Positions 54,199-63,012 of a DNA stretch of 64,000 nucleotides are shown piece by piece (position 1 is the first letter of the stretch; every line of letters begins with the position of its first letter). The notes under the pieces are model-generated. The model saw only the letters and a program-made list of their open reading frames with translations. It did no database searches and had not been told where the DNA came from. Source of the DNA: JALEFZ01 sp039817415 (GTDB lineage Bacteria; Bacteroidota; Bacteroidia; J057); NCBI GenBank assembly GCA_039817415.1, contig JBCBVV010000002.1, positions 124,001-188,000 of the forward strand, in the 5' to 3' direction. The position numbers and the translations under genes were made by a program.

Positions 54199-55296
54199 CT
54201 AGTCTGTTGGGGAGGGGCTTTTGATGAATGTCAACAGCCTGTAGACACTAGGCTCTTCAGGGATTTCAACTTCTAGGCTGCCACTAAGCTCATTAGGTTG
54301 TTCACTCGTCCTAATCAGGCTCTTGTTTTGAAAAAAAGCATAGACTTCTTGGATGAAATCCATGTTTGCCTTCGTTTTATTTTCATCAGGAGTTAAGTCA
54401 ATAATTTTTCCATTTTCATCTAGCTTCACATGAAACCTCACAAGGCCATGATGTTTAAATGGGGGAAACTTTGTTCTCTCCATATGGAAATCCCATCCTG
54501 GTAGGTCAAATTCCATTCTTCTTACCTGCGTTATTTCTCTCGTATTATTAGGACGATAAGTAAAAACAGTATCAATCATAGAATTCGTGCGAGAAAAATA
54601 AATAGAATAATTCCTAAGCGTGTCAGGTAAATCTTCCCTCATCCAGGTACAGTAGCCTTGATCATTGTATTCGAAGAGGACAGAATAGGTCTGATCCTTT
54701 TGGTTGTAGGTAATTTCCTTAATGGGCCTGCCATTTTCATCGTATTCGTAGACATTCCTTCCATTTAACTCATTCCCAGAAGCATCATAACTTATTATTT
54801 CAATGCAGTTGCCAAGCGAATCATACCTATAGGTGTGCCTTGCTTGCTTTCCATCTCCCATTTCAAGCAGATTTTCATCTTGGTCGTAAAATCTCATTTC
54901 TGCCAATTGTCCCTTATTGTTATAGGAATAAGTTTGGATGGCAGAGTCATAAAAACCATCTAAGTCCATTGGATTTCCAAGACTGTCGGTAGCAACGCGT
55001 TTGACAAGCTTACCTTCGGTGTTATAGTCGTACAAAAACGTTGCGGGATAGAAGTTTAACCATTTGTCGAAAGGAATTATTTCTCCTGTTTTGCTTCTCA
55101 AGTCAAGCTTCACAAGCCTCTGATTCTTATAATAGTATCTCTTAATGCCGATACCGAATACATCCTCTATTTCAGCTCCTTTAAAGTTTCGATACCTCTT
55201 TTCCTTGGTTTCCTGTCGCTGGGCTGTTAGACCGAAGGGTAGTTGAAGGATCCCAAAAAAGAGAAGGAAATAGGAAATGGTGTGCTGATTCTTCAT
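54199..55296 (-). CDS. secreted YD-repeat protein with TonB-C-terminal-like end
   Basis: A 365-residue protein with a signal peptide. At least five YD-type repeats occupy the centre (YDYNTEGKLVKRVATDSLGN, YSYNNKGQLAEMRFYD, YRYDSLGNCIEIISYD, YEYDENGRPIKEITYN, FEYNDQGYCTWM). The C-terminal part, around FPPFKHHGLVRFHVKLDENG and IDLTPDENKTKANMDFIQEV, resembles a TonB C-terminal-like domain. It is small compared with Rhs toxins and has no toxin tail, so a surface-binding or structural role is more likely. It may be cotranscribed with the downstream Crp gene, 23 nt away. Confidence 0.68.
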   Translation of the reverse strand: MKNQHTISYFLLFFGILQLPFGLTAQRQETKEKRYRNFKGAEIEDVFGIGIKRYYYKNQRLVKLDLRSKTGEIIPFDKWLNFYPATFLYDYNTEGKLVKRVATDSLGNPMDLDGFYDSAIQTYSYNNKGQLAEMRFYDQDENLLEMGDGKQARHTYRYDSLGNCIEIISYDASGNELNGRNVYEYDENGRPIKEITYNQKDQTYSVLFEYNDQGYCTWMREDLPDTLRNYSIYFSRTNSMIDTVFTYRPNNTREITQVRRMEFDLPGWDFHMERTKFPPFKHHGLVRFHVKLDENGKIIDLTPDENKTKANMDFIQEVYAFFQNKSLIRTSEQPNELSGSLEVEIPEEPSVYRLLTFIKSPSPTD

Positions 55297-55495
55297 GGGG
55301 CTTATTTATTGTGTTTTTTTATGTGGTCCAAGGTTATCTTTACGAATTCACCTCTCTTGGTATTAATGGCTTGCTTGAAATCGGTGGATCTGTTTCGTAG
55401 GGTTGTTTAAATGTTTTTATTTACCCCTCATTCAGGTCAAAGGTTTCATGTAAGATAGAGGGTTAGCTTGTAAGATGAGGGACCCTCATGCGACC

Positions 55496-56944
55496 TTATT
55501 TCCCAAATTCTAATGTCCCTTGGTCCAGCTTTTTGTATTTCAGTACAATCATATCACGAATATAGTTTTGATAGAGTTTCCAAGGATATCTGTCCCCTTG
55601 CTTAGGAAGAACATCCAAGGCGCGCATGACATATCCAGATGAAAAATCAATAATTGGTTCTTGCTCCATGCTTTGTTCTGATAGGCGAGGGACACAGGAT
55701 TTCAATCCCTTGGCATCCATGTGATTGATGAGGCGACAGATGTAGGCACAAACCAAGTCGGCCTTCAAGGTCCATGAAGCATTGGTGTAACCAGTAATAA
55801 TGGCAGCATTGGGAATGTCTTGTAGCATGATGCCTTTATAGGTAAGCAGTTTGCTAGGGTCGATTTTTTGATTGTCGATCGAGACCTCCATACCCCCCAT
55901 GATTTTGATTTTTAGGCCTGTCGCTGACACAACGAGATCGGCTTCTAATTCCTTGCCAGATGTTAGGCGAATCCCCTTTTCGAAAAAGGTATCAATATGG
56001 TCGGTAACCACCGTACACTTCTCCTCCTTGATCGCATGAAAGAGGTCATTGTCAGGAATAGCGCAGAGTCTTTGTTCCCAGGGATTGTAGGAGGGATTGA
56101 AATGGGGATCTATGTCATATTCTTCTCCTAAGACTTCTTTTGCCTTCCCTTCGATATAGGCTTTCACAGCTTCAGGTTTCCTTCTAGAAATGCTGTAGAG
56201 GTAGATTTGCTCTAGAATACTCTTCCATCTGGCCAAGAAGTGGGCCGTTTTCTTGGGGAATACGCGATGAACGAATTTTGAAAAACCGTCATAAAGCGGT
56301 CGACTTAGAATATAGGAGGGAGAACGCTGCAACATGGTGATATGATGGGTCTTATCAACCATAGCAGGAATCAGGGTAACAGCCGTAGCTCCACTGCCAA
56401 TGACCACTACCTTTTTGTTGGTATAATCAATGTCAGCTGTCCATTTCTGTGGATGAACAAATTCTCCTTGAAAAGAATCAACCCCCTTGAAATCAGGGGT
56501 GTAGCCCTCCTCATAGTCATAATAGCCTGTACAGATCATAAGAAAGTTACAACTAGCTTCTATCTCTTCCCCTGTAGCTAGATTTCTCCCCCGAAGGGTC
56601 CATTGATTGTTTTTAGAAGACCAATTGGCTTTTGTGATAAAGTGTTGGAACTGTATGTGCTCTTCGATCTTGTATTCCTGAACGGTCTCGTGTAGATATT
56701 CCATGATGGTTTCTCCATCCGAAATGGATTTGGGGTAGGTCCAAGGCTTGAAACTGTAGGAAAAGGTATGCATGTCCGAATCAGACCGAATGCCTGGGTA
56801 TTTGAACAAATCCCAAGTGCCTCCTATGTTTTCTCTTCCTTCAAAGATGGTAAAGGTCTTGTTAGGGCACTTCATTTTGAAATGGCAGGCTGCGTCAATG
56901 CCGGAAAGCCCTGCCCCAATGATGATGATATCGTAGTTTGGCAT
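55496..56944 (-). CDS. EthA-like Baeyer-Villiger/flavin monooxygenase
   Basis: A 482-residue flavoprotein with two Rossmann dinucleotide motifs (GAGLSG near the N-terminus and VVIGSGATAV near residue 188). The Baeyer-Villiger fingerprint FxGxxxHxxxW is intact as FQGEFVHPQKW (residues 158-168). The block GGTWDLFKYPGIRSDSDMHT matches EthA-type enzymes. These use FAD, NADPH and oxygen to turn ketones into esters or to oxidise heteroatoms. The substrate is not visible. It is transcribed alone on the minus strand. Confidence 0.88.
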   Translation of the reverse strand: MPNYDIIIIGAGLSGIDAACHFKMKCPNKTFTIFEGRENIGGTWDLFKYPGIRSDSDMHTFSYSFKPWTYPKSISDGETIMEYLHETVQEYKIEEHIQFQHFITKANWSSKNNQWTLRGRNLATGEEIEASCNFLMICTGYYDYEEGYTPDFKGVDSFQGEFVHPQKWTADIDYTNKKVVVIGSGATAVTLIPAMVDKTHHITMLQRSPSYILSRPLYDGFSKFVHRVFPKKTAHFLARWKSILEQIYLYSISRRKPEAVKAYIEGKAKEVLGEEYDIDPHFNPSYNPWEQRLCAIPDNDLFHAIKEEKCTVVTDHIDTFFEKGIRLTSGKELEADLVVSATGLKIKIMGGMEVSIDNQKIDPSKLLTYKGIMLQDIPNAAIITGYTNASWTLKADLVCAYICRLINHMDAKGLKSCVPRLSEQSMEQEPIIDFSSGYVMRALDVLPKQGDRYPWKLYQNYIRDMIVLKYKKLDQGTLEFGK

Positions 56945-57037
56945 AGGAGAGGAGTAGTTTATACTTAAACATATGAATTTACCTTCAAGACATCCATAGC
57001 CATGAGGAATGAATTCAAATCGAATGACTCCTTTTGA

Positions 57038-57517
57038 TCAATTATTGTAGCTGGCTAGTTCAAGGGGAATGGTGAGGTTCCTTTCGCTATAGAATGAAGA
57101 AAGTGCTTGACCTTGATATTGGCTTGAAGAAAAAGAGATATAATATCGCCCGACTGCATTCTCCCCTGATTCGAAGAAGTCGCTTAGAGCAAAAGAAATG
57201 TTGCATCCACTCTTTTTCATCACATGAGGACAACCTAGGCTAGTTTGACGTAGGAGGCATATGTGAGCCTGAAAAGAGGTATTGTGTGAATGCTTTAGCT
57301 TTATTCTTGCTTGAATTTCTTTCTCATATTCAATCACATAAAAGCCATACTCATTCACTGGCAGCCCTGAAGTAAAGCTTATTAGAAAAGGATATTCCTG
57401 AAAAAATATTTCCTCTTTCTCCAAATGGGAGAAATCTGTTTGGCAACTATTGAAGGCCAAGAGACTACAGCATAGGATGAGCCTTATATGGTTCTTTCTT
57501 GGGTAATTAGCCGTCAT
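57038..57517 (-). CDS. hypothetical lipoprotein downstream of the EutBC fusion
   Basis: A 159-residue lipoprotein (lipobox LAFNSC). The mature part has several Cys (RQTSLGCPHVMKKSGCNI) and a strand-rich end. It is the last gene of the methyltransferase, EutBC-fusion, lipoprotein run and starts 19 nt after the fusion stop, so cotranscription is likely. It is not recognised; an envelope partner of the fusion enzyme would fit. Confidence 0.6.
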   Translation of the reverse strand: MTANYPRKNHIRLILCCSLLAFNSCQTDFSHLEKEEIFFQEYPFLISFTSGLPVNEYGFYVIEYEKEIQARIKLKHSHNTSFQAHICLLRQTSLGCPHVMKKSGCNISFALSDFFESGENAVGRYYISFSSSQYQGQALSSFYSERNLTIPLELASYNN

Positions 57518-57536
57518 GATATCAAAACATCATCTC

Positions 57537-59846
57537 CTAAAACTGCGCATACATCCTCCCCAATATCCTCATGATCACCTTAACGGCGACTTCTGGCTGT
57601 AAAGCAGTATCAGAAATGCCGGAAACTACCTTGGTAACATCGTGATCGATCTTCCCTTTCTGGTTCCAATGTTCGACTGGGGCTGAGGTGATATAAGCTG
57701 AGAAATTATGATGCCCAGAACCAGGTCGCTCTCCAATGATATGAATAATGCTTTTTCTGTCCAGCCTGTTGGTCGAAGGGCCAAATAAGTTCTCCCCACA
57801 AGCGTAGCCAGCTCTTACCCTTCCATGTTTGATGAAAAGGGGAGTTGTTGCTAAGCTGAAATCAGCATCCTGTAGCGCCTCTTTTAATTTTTTGAGGAAG
57901 GGGCGCAGATGGCCTTCATCCATGAGCGCACGCGCATTTAGTCCATCTGAAATAACAAGTTGAATATCTGGAACATTCCCCTGCCAGTTGTCTCGAATCT
58001 TTTTGAGCTGCCTAATCGCATCCGAGCTTAGTTTTTCGCCCGATTCGGGATGGTAGACATAGTCTTTGCGATCCTTGGATTGGGTGATGATGGGGATAGC
58101 AGCTGGAATGGAAGCAACGAAATTCTCCTCCAGTTCTGTCCAAAGGCTGACTTTGGCATCCTTGTAAAGGCGACGAATTTCTTGATCTAGTTTAGGCTCC
58201 AAGTCCCATATTTCTTTTCCATGACCCTCTGCAATTGAAACTCCTCTTGCTCGAATTTCTTCAAGTTTCTGTTGCCCTTCTTGATAAATGGTGGCTTGAC
58301 TTCGTTTGTCGCCTTTCGCCAGACGAAATTGGTAATAGACCCAAATGGGATCTCCAAAGTGTTTTGTGGGTTGACCTTCTTGATCCAGAATGTTGATCCG
58401 CTTGAAGAAATCCCACATGGCATCGTTGATTTTATAGCCAAACTTCTCACGAACTTGTAAATGATTATGAAAGGCCGTGGTCAAGTAGCTCAACATGGGA
58501 TCATTCTTCGTTGGCAAGGCCATGAGATAGGCGGGGTTGGCAGGCATGATTTGCTCGATGCACCAATCCAAATCATCCAAACTAATCTCCATATGCAGGG
58601 TGGAACAAATATCCAAGCCTATGGTCAATCCATGGAGTTTGCCCATGACTGTATCCTCTAGACAACATCGTACTAGCTGCTCCTTTTTGGTGAAGACCTC
58701 TGGACCGATAAAACCAGCGACGTCATTCACAAATACCCAAGGCTCATTTCCTGAAGGGTTTTCTGCTAGCATCATTCCCTTTAGCGCACGAACAAAGCCA
58801 TATTTTCTCCCCTCATGAATCAGCATGTCGAAGCCCTCTCCATGCCCATTGGTAAAGTCTGCCCCTTGACCTGTCTCAGCATAAAAGCCATACTGCCCTT
58901 TTCTGGTCTTGACGTGCCTGACCATTTTGTCAATGGTTACATCAAAGGTTTGGTTGGCATTGACGGTTCCCGCCAAGCTTTGAAACCAAATCCCAGTTGT
59001 GCTAGGCTGCTGCTCTTCTACAGCGGCCTGCACATCAATATGAGCAAGGACACAGTTGGGCATGGTTTGTTCCAACTCGAAAGTCCTGAGGATATCAAGT
59101 AAAGTTGCCTCGATCTTGGCTACGGATTCCACTTCACTGGAAACGGGATTGGTGCCCAATAACAAATCCCCAACAGCATACGACCAAGCATCGAAAACCT
59201 GCCAACTGATGTCGTCAACATGATCTGTAGGAGAGTTGGGTTGGATACGGGCGCTCATATAGCCCTTGCTGCCAATCTTACTATTGGGGAGAGGATTAAA
59301 TATCTTTTGGCCAACCATGATCAATTCCTCATTGGACATGGTCTTTACCAGACAAGCAATCACATCACTAGACAAGGCAGGCATAATAGCCTTGATCTCT
59401 TCTTCTGGCTTGCTTAGGATAAACTTTTTTAAGGTGCCGAAGGTCCAACTTTGTATCTCTTCATTTTCTTCTGTTGTCTGAAGAATTAGAGCCTGTAAAT
59501 CATCCTGGAAGATGATATGCTGATGAAAGTCGGCTAAGCTTGTGTGTAGGATTAACTCTCTCGCTTGCTGCTGTTCTTCAGGGCCATTGGCCGCCACTCC
59601 TAGGGCTTCATCTCCTTCTTTAAATTCGTTGGCCGCTCCAAGGATCTTGCGGAAAAGGCTGACATCCATTTCGCCAGTAACACGCCGGATGAATGAGAAG
59701 ATGTCCTCCCCCTCTTTCATAGGAGGGAATTCCTCCATGACACTTGAGTTTCCTTTAGACCAAGGATGGCATCCATGTAGAAGCATAAGTGAGGCGCTGG
59801 TTATTCCTAATTTTGTGAGAAAGGACTTTCTGGATATCTTTTTCAT
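57537..59846 (-). CDS. eutBC: fused EutB-EutC ethanolamine ammonia-lyase with export signal
   Basis: From ATG 59846 it is 769 residues. The start is Tat-like and lipoprotein-like, with KISRKSFLTKLGITSASL leading to LLHGC (Cys26). Residues ~40-495 are EutB: EDIFSFIRRVTGEMDVSLF, FVNDVAGFIGPEVF, and CLEDTVMGKLHGLTIGLDI with the catalytic Glu region. Residues ~500-769 are EutC: LVISDGLNARALM, TTPLFIKHGRVRAGY, HIIGERPGSGHHNFSAY and VKVIMRIL. Ethanolamine ammonia-lyase uses adenosylcobalamin to make acetaldehyde and ammonia and is normally two cytoplasmic subunits. A TTG at 59873 would bury the signal, so ATG 59846 is preferred. No eutA, eutE or microcompartment genes are nearby. Confidence 0.88.
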   Translation of the reverse strand: MKKISRKSFLTKLGITSASLMLLHGCHPWSKGNSSVMEEFPPMKEGEDIFSFIRRVTGEMDVSLFRKILGAANEFKEGDEALGVAANGPEEQQQARELILHTSLADFHQHIIFQDDLQALILQTTEENEEIQSWTFGTLKKFILSKPEEEIKAIMPALSSDVIACLVKTMSNEELIMVGQKIFNPLPNSKIGSKGYMSARIQPNSPTDHVDDISWQVFDAWSYAVGDLLLGTNPVSSEVESVAKIEATLLDILRTFELEQTMPNCVLAHIDVQAAVEEQQPSTTGIWFQSLAGTVNANQTFDVTIDKMVRHVKTRKGQYGFYAETGQGADFTNGHGEGFDMLIHEGRKYGFVRALKGMMLAENPSGNEPWVFVNDVAGFIGPEVFTKKEQLVRCCLEDTVMGKLHGLTIGLDICSTLHMEISLDDLDWCIEQIMPANPAYLMALPTKNDPMLSYLTTAFHNHLQVREKFGYKINDAMWDFFKRINILDQEGQPTKHFGDPIWVYYQFRLAKGDKRSQATIYQEGQQKLEEIRARGVSIAEGHGKEIWDLEPKLDQEIRRLYKDAKVSLWTELEENFVASIPAAIPIITQSKDRKDYVYHPESGEKLSSDAIRQLKKIRDNWQGNVPDIQLVISDGLNARALMDEGHLRPFLKKLKEALQDADFSLATTPLFIKHGRVRAGYACGENLFGPSTNRLDRKSIIHIIGERPGSGHHNFSAYITSAPVEHWNQKGKIDHDVTKVVSGISDTALQPEVAVKVIMRILGRMYAQF

Positions 59847-59879
59847 GCTGATAGTTGTCTTGGAATGAGTCAATATGCC

Positions 59880-60698
59880 CTACTTTTTCTTTGAAACTAA
59901 AAATAGCCAAGGGGGTGCAATAGACTGGTAGTGATCCCATGTACCCGCTTCGGCCTGGAAATCTTGTCCTGCTTCTTCGGCAAAAGTGATGATTTCAAAG
60001 TTTCTGCTTAACAAGCCGTTCATGATAGAGGAAAGGGTATGCCTATATTCCTGAGGGCTCTCTATTTTGACAGCTTCGCCTGTCTGATTGTGAAAGTTCC
60101 AATGAGGATCATGGGTTTGGATGGGTTCCCCATCTTTGTAAGGTTGCCACAAAGGATATCCTTTTCCTTGCCATAATTCTGCTTGGGCCCATTCGTTTCC
60201 CCAGCAACCATCCTTCCATGTACCATGAACATAGGGATTATGAAACATCAAATCATAGATTCCATTTGGCTTGAGGATACGGCTTACTTCATCAAAAACC
60301 TCAGTTGTTGAGGGGATATAATTGATAGAGTAGGGCTGATACACAAGGTCAAATTCTTCGGCTGGAAATATAGACAGGTCCCGCATATCGGATTTGACGA
60401 TTCGAATTTCCTTCTTAAATGCTGCTGCTACTTCTTGGTCCTTTTTGAGCTGCTCTTCGCTAAAGTCCACTACCGTTACCTCTGCTCCCAGTAAGGCGAA
60501 AGCAATGCTTTGTTGTCCCCCACCACATGCTAAGCAAAGGACTTTCTTTCCATCAATATCCGATCCATACCATGCCAGGCGAGTCAAATAGCTTTTGGCT
60601 GTCTCAATCGTCAAGTCCATTCGAGGGCGCGAACAAAGTACATCATGCTGAACCAGTCGATTCCAGATCTCTTCATTGTTTTTATCCGCCATAGCCAA
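59880..60698 (-). CDS. class I SAM-dependent methyltransferase
   Basis: A 272-residue methyltransferase with SAM-binding LCLACGGGQQSIAFALLGAE, VTVVDFSEEQLKKDQE and a late FDEVSRILKPNGIYDLMFHN. The middle part carries several Trp-rich stretches (WKDGCWGNEWAQAELWQGKG). It is 33 nt upstream of the EutBC-fusion start and on the same strand, so cotranscription is probable. Its substrate is not visible. The start could be the Met at residue 1 or 3. Confidence 0.82.
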   Translation of the reverse strand: MAMADKNNEEIWNRLVQHDVLCSRPRMDLTIETAKSYLTRLAWYGSDIDGKKVLCLACGGGQQSIAFALLGAEVTVVDFSEEQLKKDQEVAAAFKKEIRIVKSDMRDLSIFPAEEFDLVYQPYSINYIPSTTEVFDEVSRILKPNGIYDLMFHNPYVHGTWKDGCWGNEWAQAELWQGKGYPLWQPYKDGEPIQTHDPHWNFHNQTGEAVKIESPQEYRHTLSSIMNGLLSRNFEIITFAEEAGQDFQAEAGTWDHYQSIAPPWLFLVSKKK

Positions 60699-60815
60699 GA
60701 TGCATATTTGATGGGGTTAGTCCCTATCAAACATAATTTATCAAAAGATTGGCGATCCTCTAAGAGAAATATGACTAATTCCACATATGAGATTTAGCAT
60801 TCTTCTTCCATATGT

Positions 60816-60848
60816 AAAAAGAGGAAGCCTGTCCCGAAGGAACAGGCT
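60816..60848 (-). terminator. terminator after the GH5 gene
   Basis: Read on the minus strand, AGCCTGTTCC pairs with GGACAGGCT (one bulge) around TTCG, then a T-run. It ends the GH5 transcript before the methyltransferase gene. Confidence 0.8.
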
Positions 60849-60897
60849 ATCATTTTACATACAACGGCTTATGTTTTTGCTTTGTTGGTGGATGGGT

Positions 60898-62895
60898 CTA
60901 TCGAATGATGACTCTTTGGGAGGCATTCAGCCCTTCCCCTGAGGCACGAATCCAATACATGCCTCTGGCCAATTCGCCCAAGTCGAGGGAGGTTGAAATC
61001 CCGGTTGCGGAATAGCTTGCGATCTTTTCTCCTGTTAATTGGTAGACCTCTATTTGTACGTCTTTTGCGACAAATTGAGGGGCTAATTCAAATTGAATCA
61101 CCCCATTTGAAGGATTGGGAGCAATCGAGAAAGTCTTTACCTCTTCTAGTGGATTGTTGGAAGTGGCAGATTCAAGGGTGAAGATCAGCTTGTCTATGTT
61201 AAAGGGGTTGTTGTTGTCGATGGTAAGGCGCATTTCCTGAACGCCTGCTTCGAGTTCTATTTGTTGGCTGGCGGAGACAGTCTGGAAGGCTGTCCAACTT
61301 CCTGTATTGGGGCTAGAAAAACTGGCAGATTTATTGTTTTGGGCAAAGGAAATGGTAAAGCCACCGTTTGATGCTTCTGAAGCGAGTTCTGCCTGAATAC
61401 TATACATCCCTGCCTGCTGAATATCCACGGTATATTCTATCCATTCTCCATCCACCACATACTCAAGGATATATCCATTCCCAAAGGTTCCAATGTCTAC
61501 CCCTTCGTCTAAACGAAAACCACCTGGAATGTTGGTCGGCTCATTGTCATGGTAGGCAAGCCCTTCCCCTCCGTTGTCAAACTCTTCTACTTCTAGGTTG
61601 CCAGGAATGGGAATAGGGGTAGTAAATGGCGTCTGAATGCTTGCCGGAATACTGACGCGGCTTGGGTAGCCGTGTAGCAATGTGCTATCCGACCTATAGG
61701 TATACATACGGTAGGTATAGGTTTTTCCAATCTCAGCAGAATTGTCTGTGTAGGTTGTTGCTGTAGGGGAAAGGGTAGCGATTTGAGCAAATGTACTGGA
61801 AGCACCCACCGATCGTTCCATCACGATCGAGTCATTGCTAGTTGTCCTATTGTCCCATGTAACAAGGACAGAGGCGCTTTGGGTGGACGTATCTGTGGTG
61901 AAGCTGGACAGGATTTGATTGGGGGAGTCCTCATGATAGTGCATCAAGACATCCTTGATTTCAGGCCAACTGTTGTTGGAGCGGTTTAATACGCGGAAAT
62001 CGCCTCCATCATCCCATACAGAGAAGGCAAAACCATTGATGATACATTGCTCCACGTTGTGAGCATAAATCCTCATACGAGAGTTGAAATCACAACTAAG
62101 GATGGCCCCAAACTCACTGTGATGGATGGGGATATTATTAGCTGTAGACCAGGCTTTGACGGAATTATACTTATTGGTGATTTGTTGATATTCATTGGGT
62201 GTTCCCCAGGTGCCATTTCCTTGTCCAGAAAATCTCCATGGATCATATGCATGGTAATAACCTATGAGGTAATCATCGTTGGGAATAGCTGCTTGAAGGA
62301 GTTGTTCTGAATTGGAGTACATATTCCCGCTGTAGATGACAATTCTGGTTGGATTGGATTTCCGAATAATTCCCAGGATACGCTGGTTAAGGTCGTCTAC
62401 CTGTGAAACGGTCATTCCATTGGGTTCATTGATGATCTCGAAAAGGAGTTTTTCAGATTTATTTTTGAATCGTTCTGCCACCTGTACCCAAATGGAATCA
62501 TAACGAGCTCTTAGGGTAGCATTGCTGTAGTTGGTTTTAAGCCAATCTTCGTGGTGTCCATTTAGGGTGATGTAAAAACCACGCGATAAGCCCCAGTCTA
62601 CGACCTGTTCTACGCGATTCATCCAGCTACTATCTATGGCGAATGGAGCACTATTCGAAGTATGTTGGTCCCATCTCACAGGAACCCTGACATTGTTGAA
62701 TCCCGCTGCGGCATAGGCATCGAAGTAGGATTCCTCAGCAGGTCCATTGTTCCAGGCCCCTTCAAGTGGGGGTTCAAGGGTATTTCCAAGGTTGATTCCT
62801 CTTCCCATTTCGGCTACAGCCTGTTGGGGGGTAAGTTGAGCTTGAAGGGAAGTTACAAGGAAAAGGAGGAGTATTGAGTAGCAAAAACGTTTCAT
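60898..62895 (-). CDS. GH5-family cellulase/glucanase secreted by T9SS
   Basis: A 665-residue multidomain secreted enzyme. It has signal peptide ILLLFLVTSLQA and a GH5 catalytic domain (residues ~22-325) with GRGINLGNTLE, HHEDWL, proton donor Glu157 in EIINEPNG and nucleophile Glu261 in HHSEFGA. A fibronectin-like region follows, then a CBM6-like domain (~445-575; GEWIEYTVDIQQAGMYSIQA). The last ~75 residues are a T9SS type A sorting domain (SIAPNPSNGVIQFEL ... LARGMYWIRASGEG). It should be secreted through the T9SS encoded at 42485-50327 and act on beta-1,4-glucans; exact specificity is unknown. Confidence 0.92.
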   Translation of the reverse strand: MKRFCYSILLLFLVTSLQAQLTPQQAVAEMGRGINLGNTLEPPLEGAWNNGPAEESYFDAYAAAGFNNVRVPVRWDQHTSNSAPFAIDSSWMNRVEQVVDWGLSRGFYITLNGHHEDWLKTNYSNATLRARYDSIWVQVAERFKNKSEKLLFEIINEPNGMTVSQVDDLNQRILGIIRKSNPTRIVIYSGNMYSNSEQLLQAAIPNDDYLIGYYHAYDPWRFSGQGNGTWGTPNEYQQITNKYNSVKAWSTANNIPIHHSEFGAILSCDFNSRMRIYAHNVEQCIINGFAFSVWDDGGDFRVLNRSNNSWPEIKDVLMHYHEDSPNQILSSFTTDTSTQSASVLVTWDNRTTSNDSIVMERSVGASSTFAQIATLSPTATTYTDNSAEIGKTYTYRMYTYRSDSTLLHGYPSRVSIPASIQTPFTTPIPIPGNLEVEEFDNGGEGLAYHDNEPTNIPGGFRLDEGVDIGTFGNGYILEYVVDGEWIEYTVDIQQAGMYSIQAELASEASNGGFTISFAQNNKSASFSSPNTGSWTAFQTVSASQQIELEAGVQEMRLTIDNNNPFNIDKLIFTLESATSNNPLEEVKTFSIAPNPSNGVIQFELAPQFVAKDVQIEVYQLTGEKIASYSATGISTSLDLGELARGMYWIRASGEGLNASQRVIIR

Positions 62896-63012
62896 ACGTT
62901 GATGATGATTAATAAGTGATGTGGCTTGCTACTACATAAGAAGAAGTTTGAAGAGGGATTTACTATTGTGTGAGGAAAAAAAGATGAATCCGCACGGTAC
63001 TTCTGACTCATT

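Noticed and set aside
54199..55296. Rhs/polymorphic toxin from YD repeats
   Set aside because: The protein is only 365 residues with no toxin tail, no RHS core (DPxGR) and no immunity gene.
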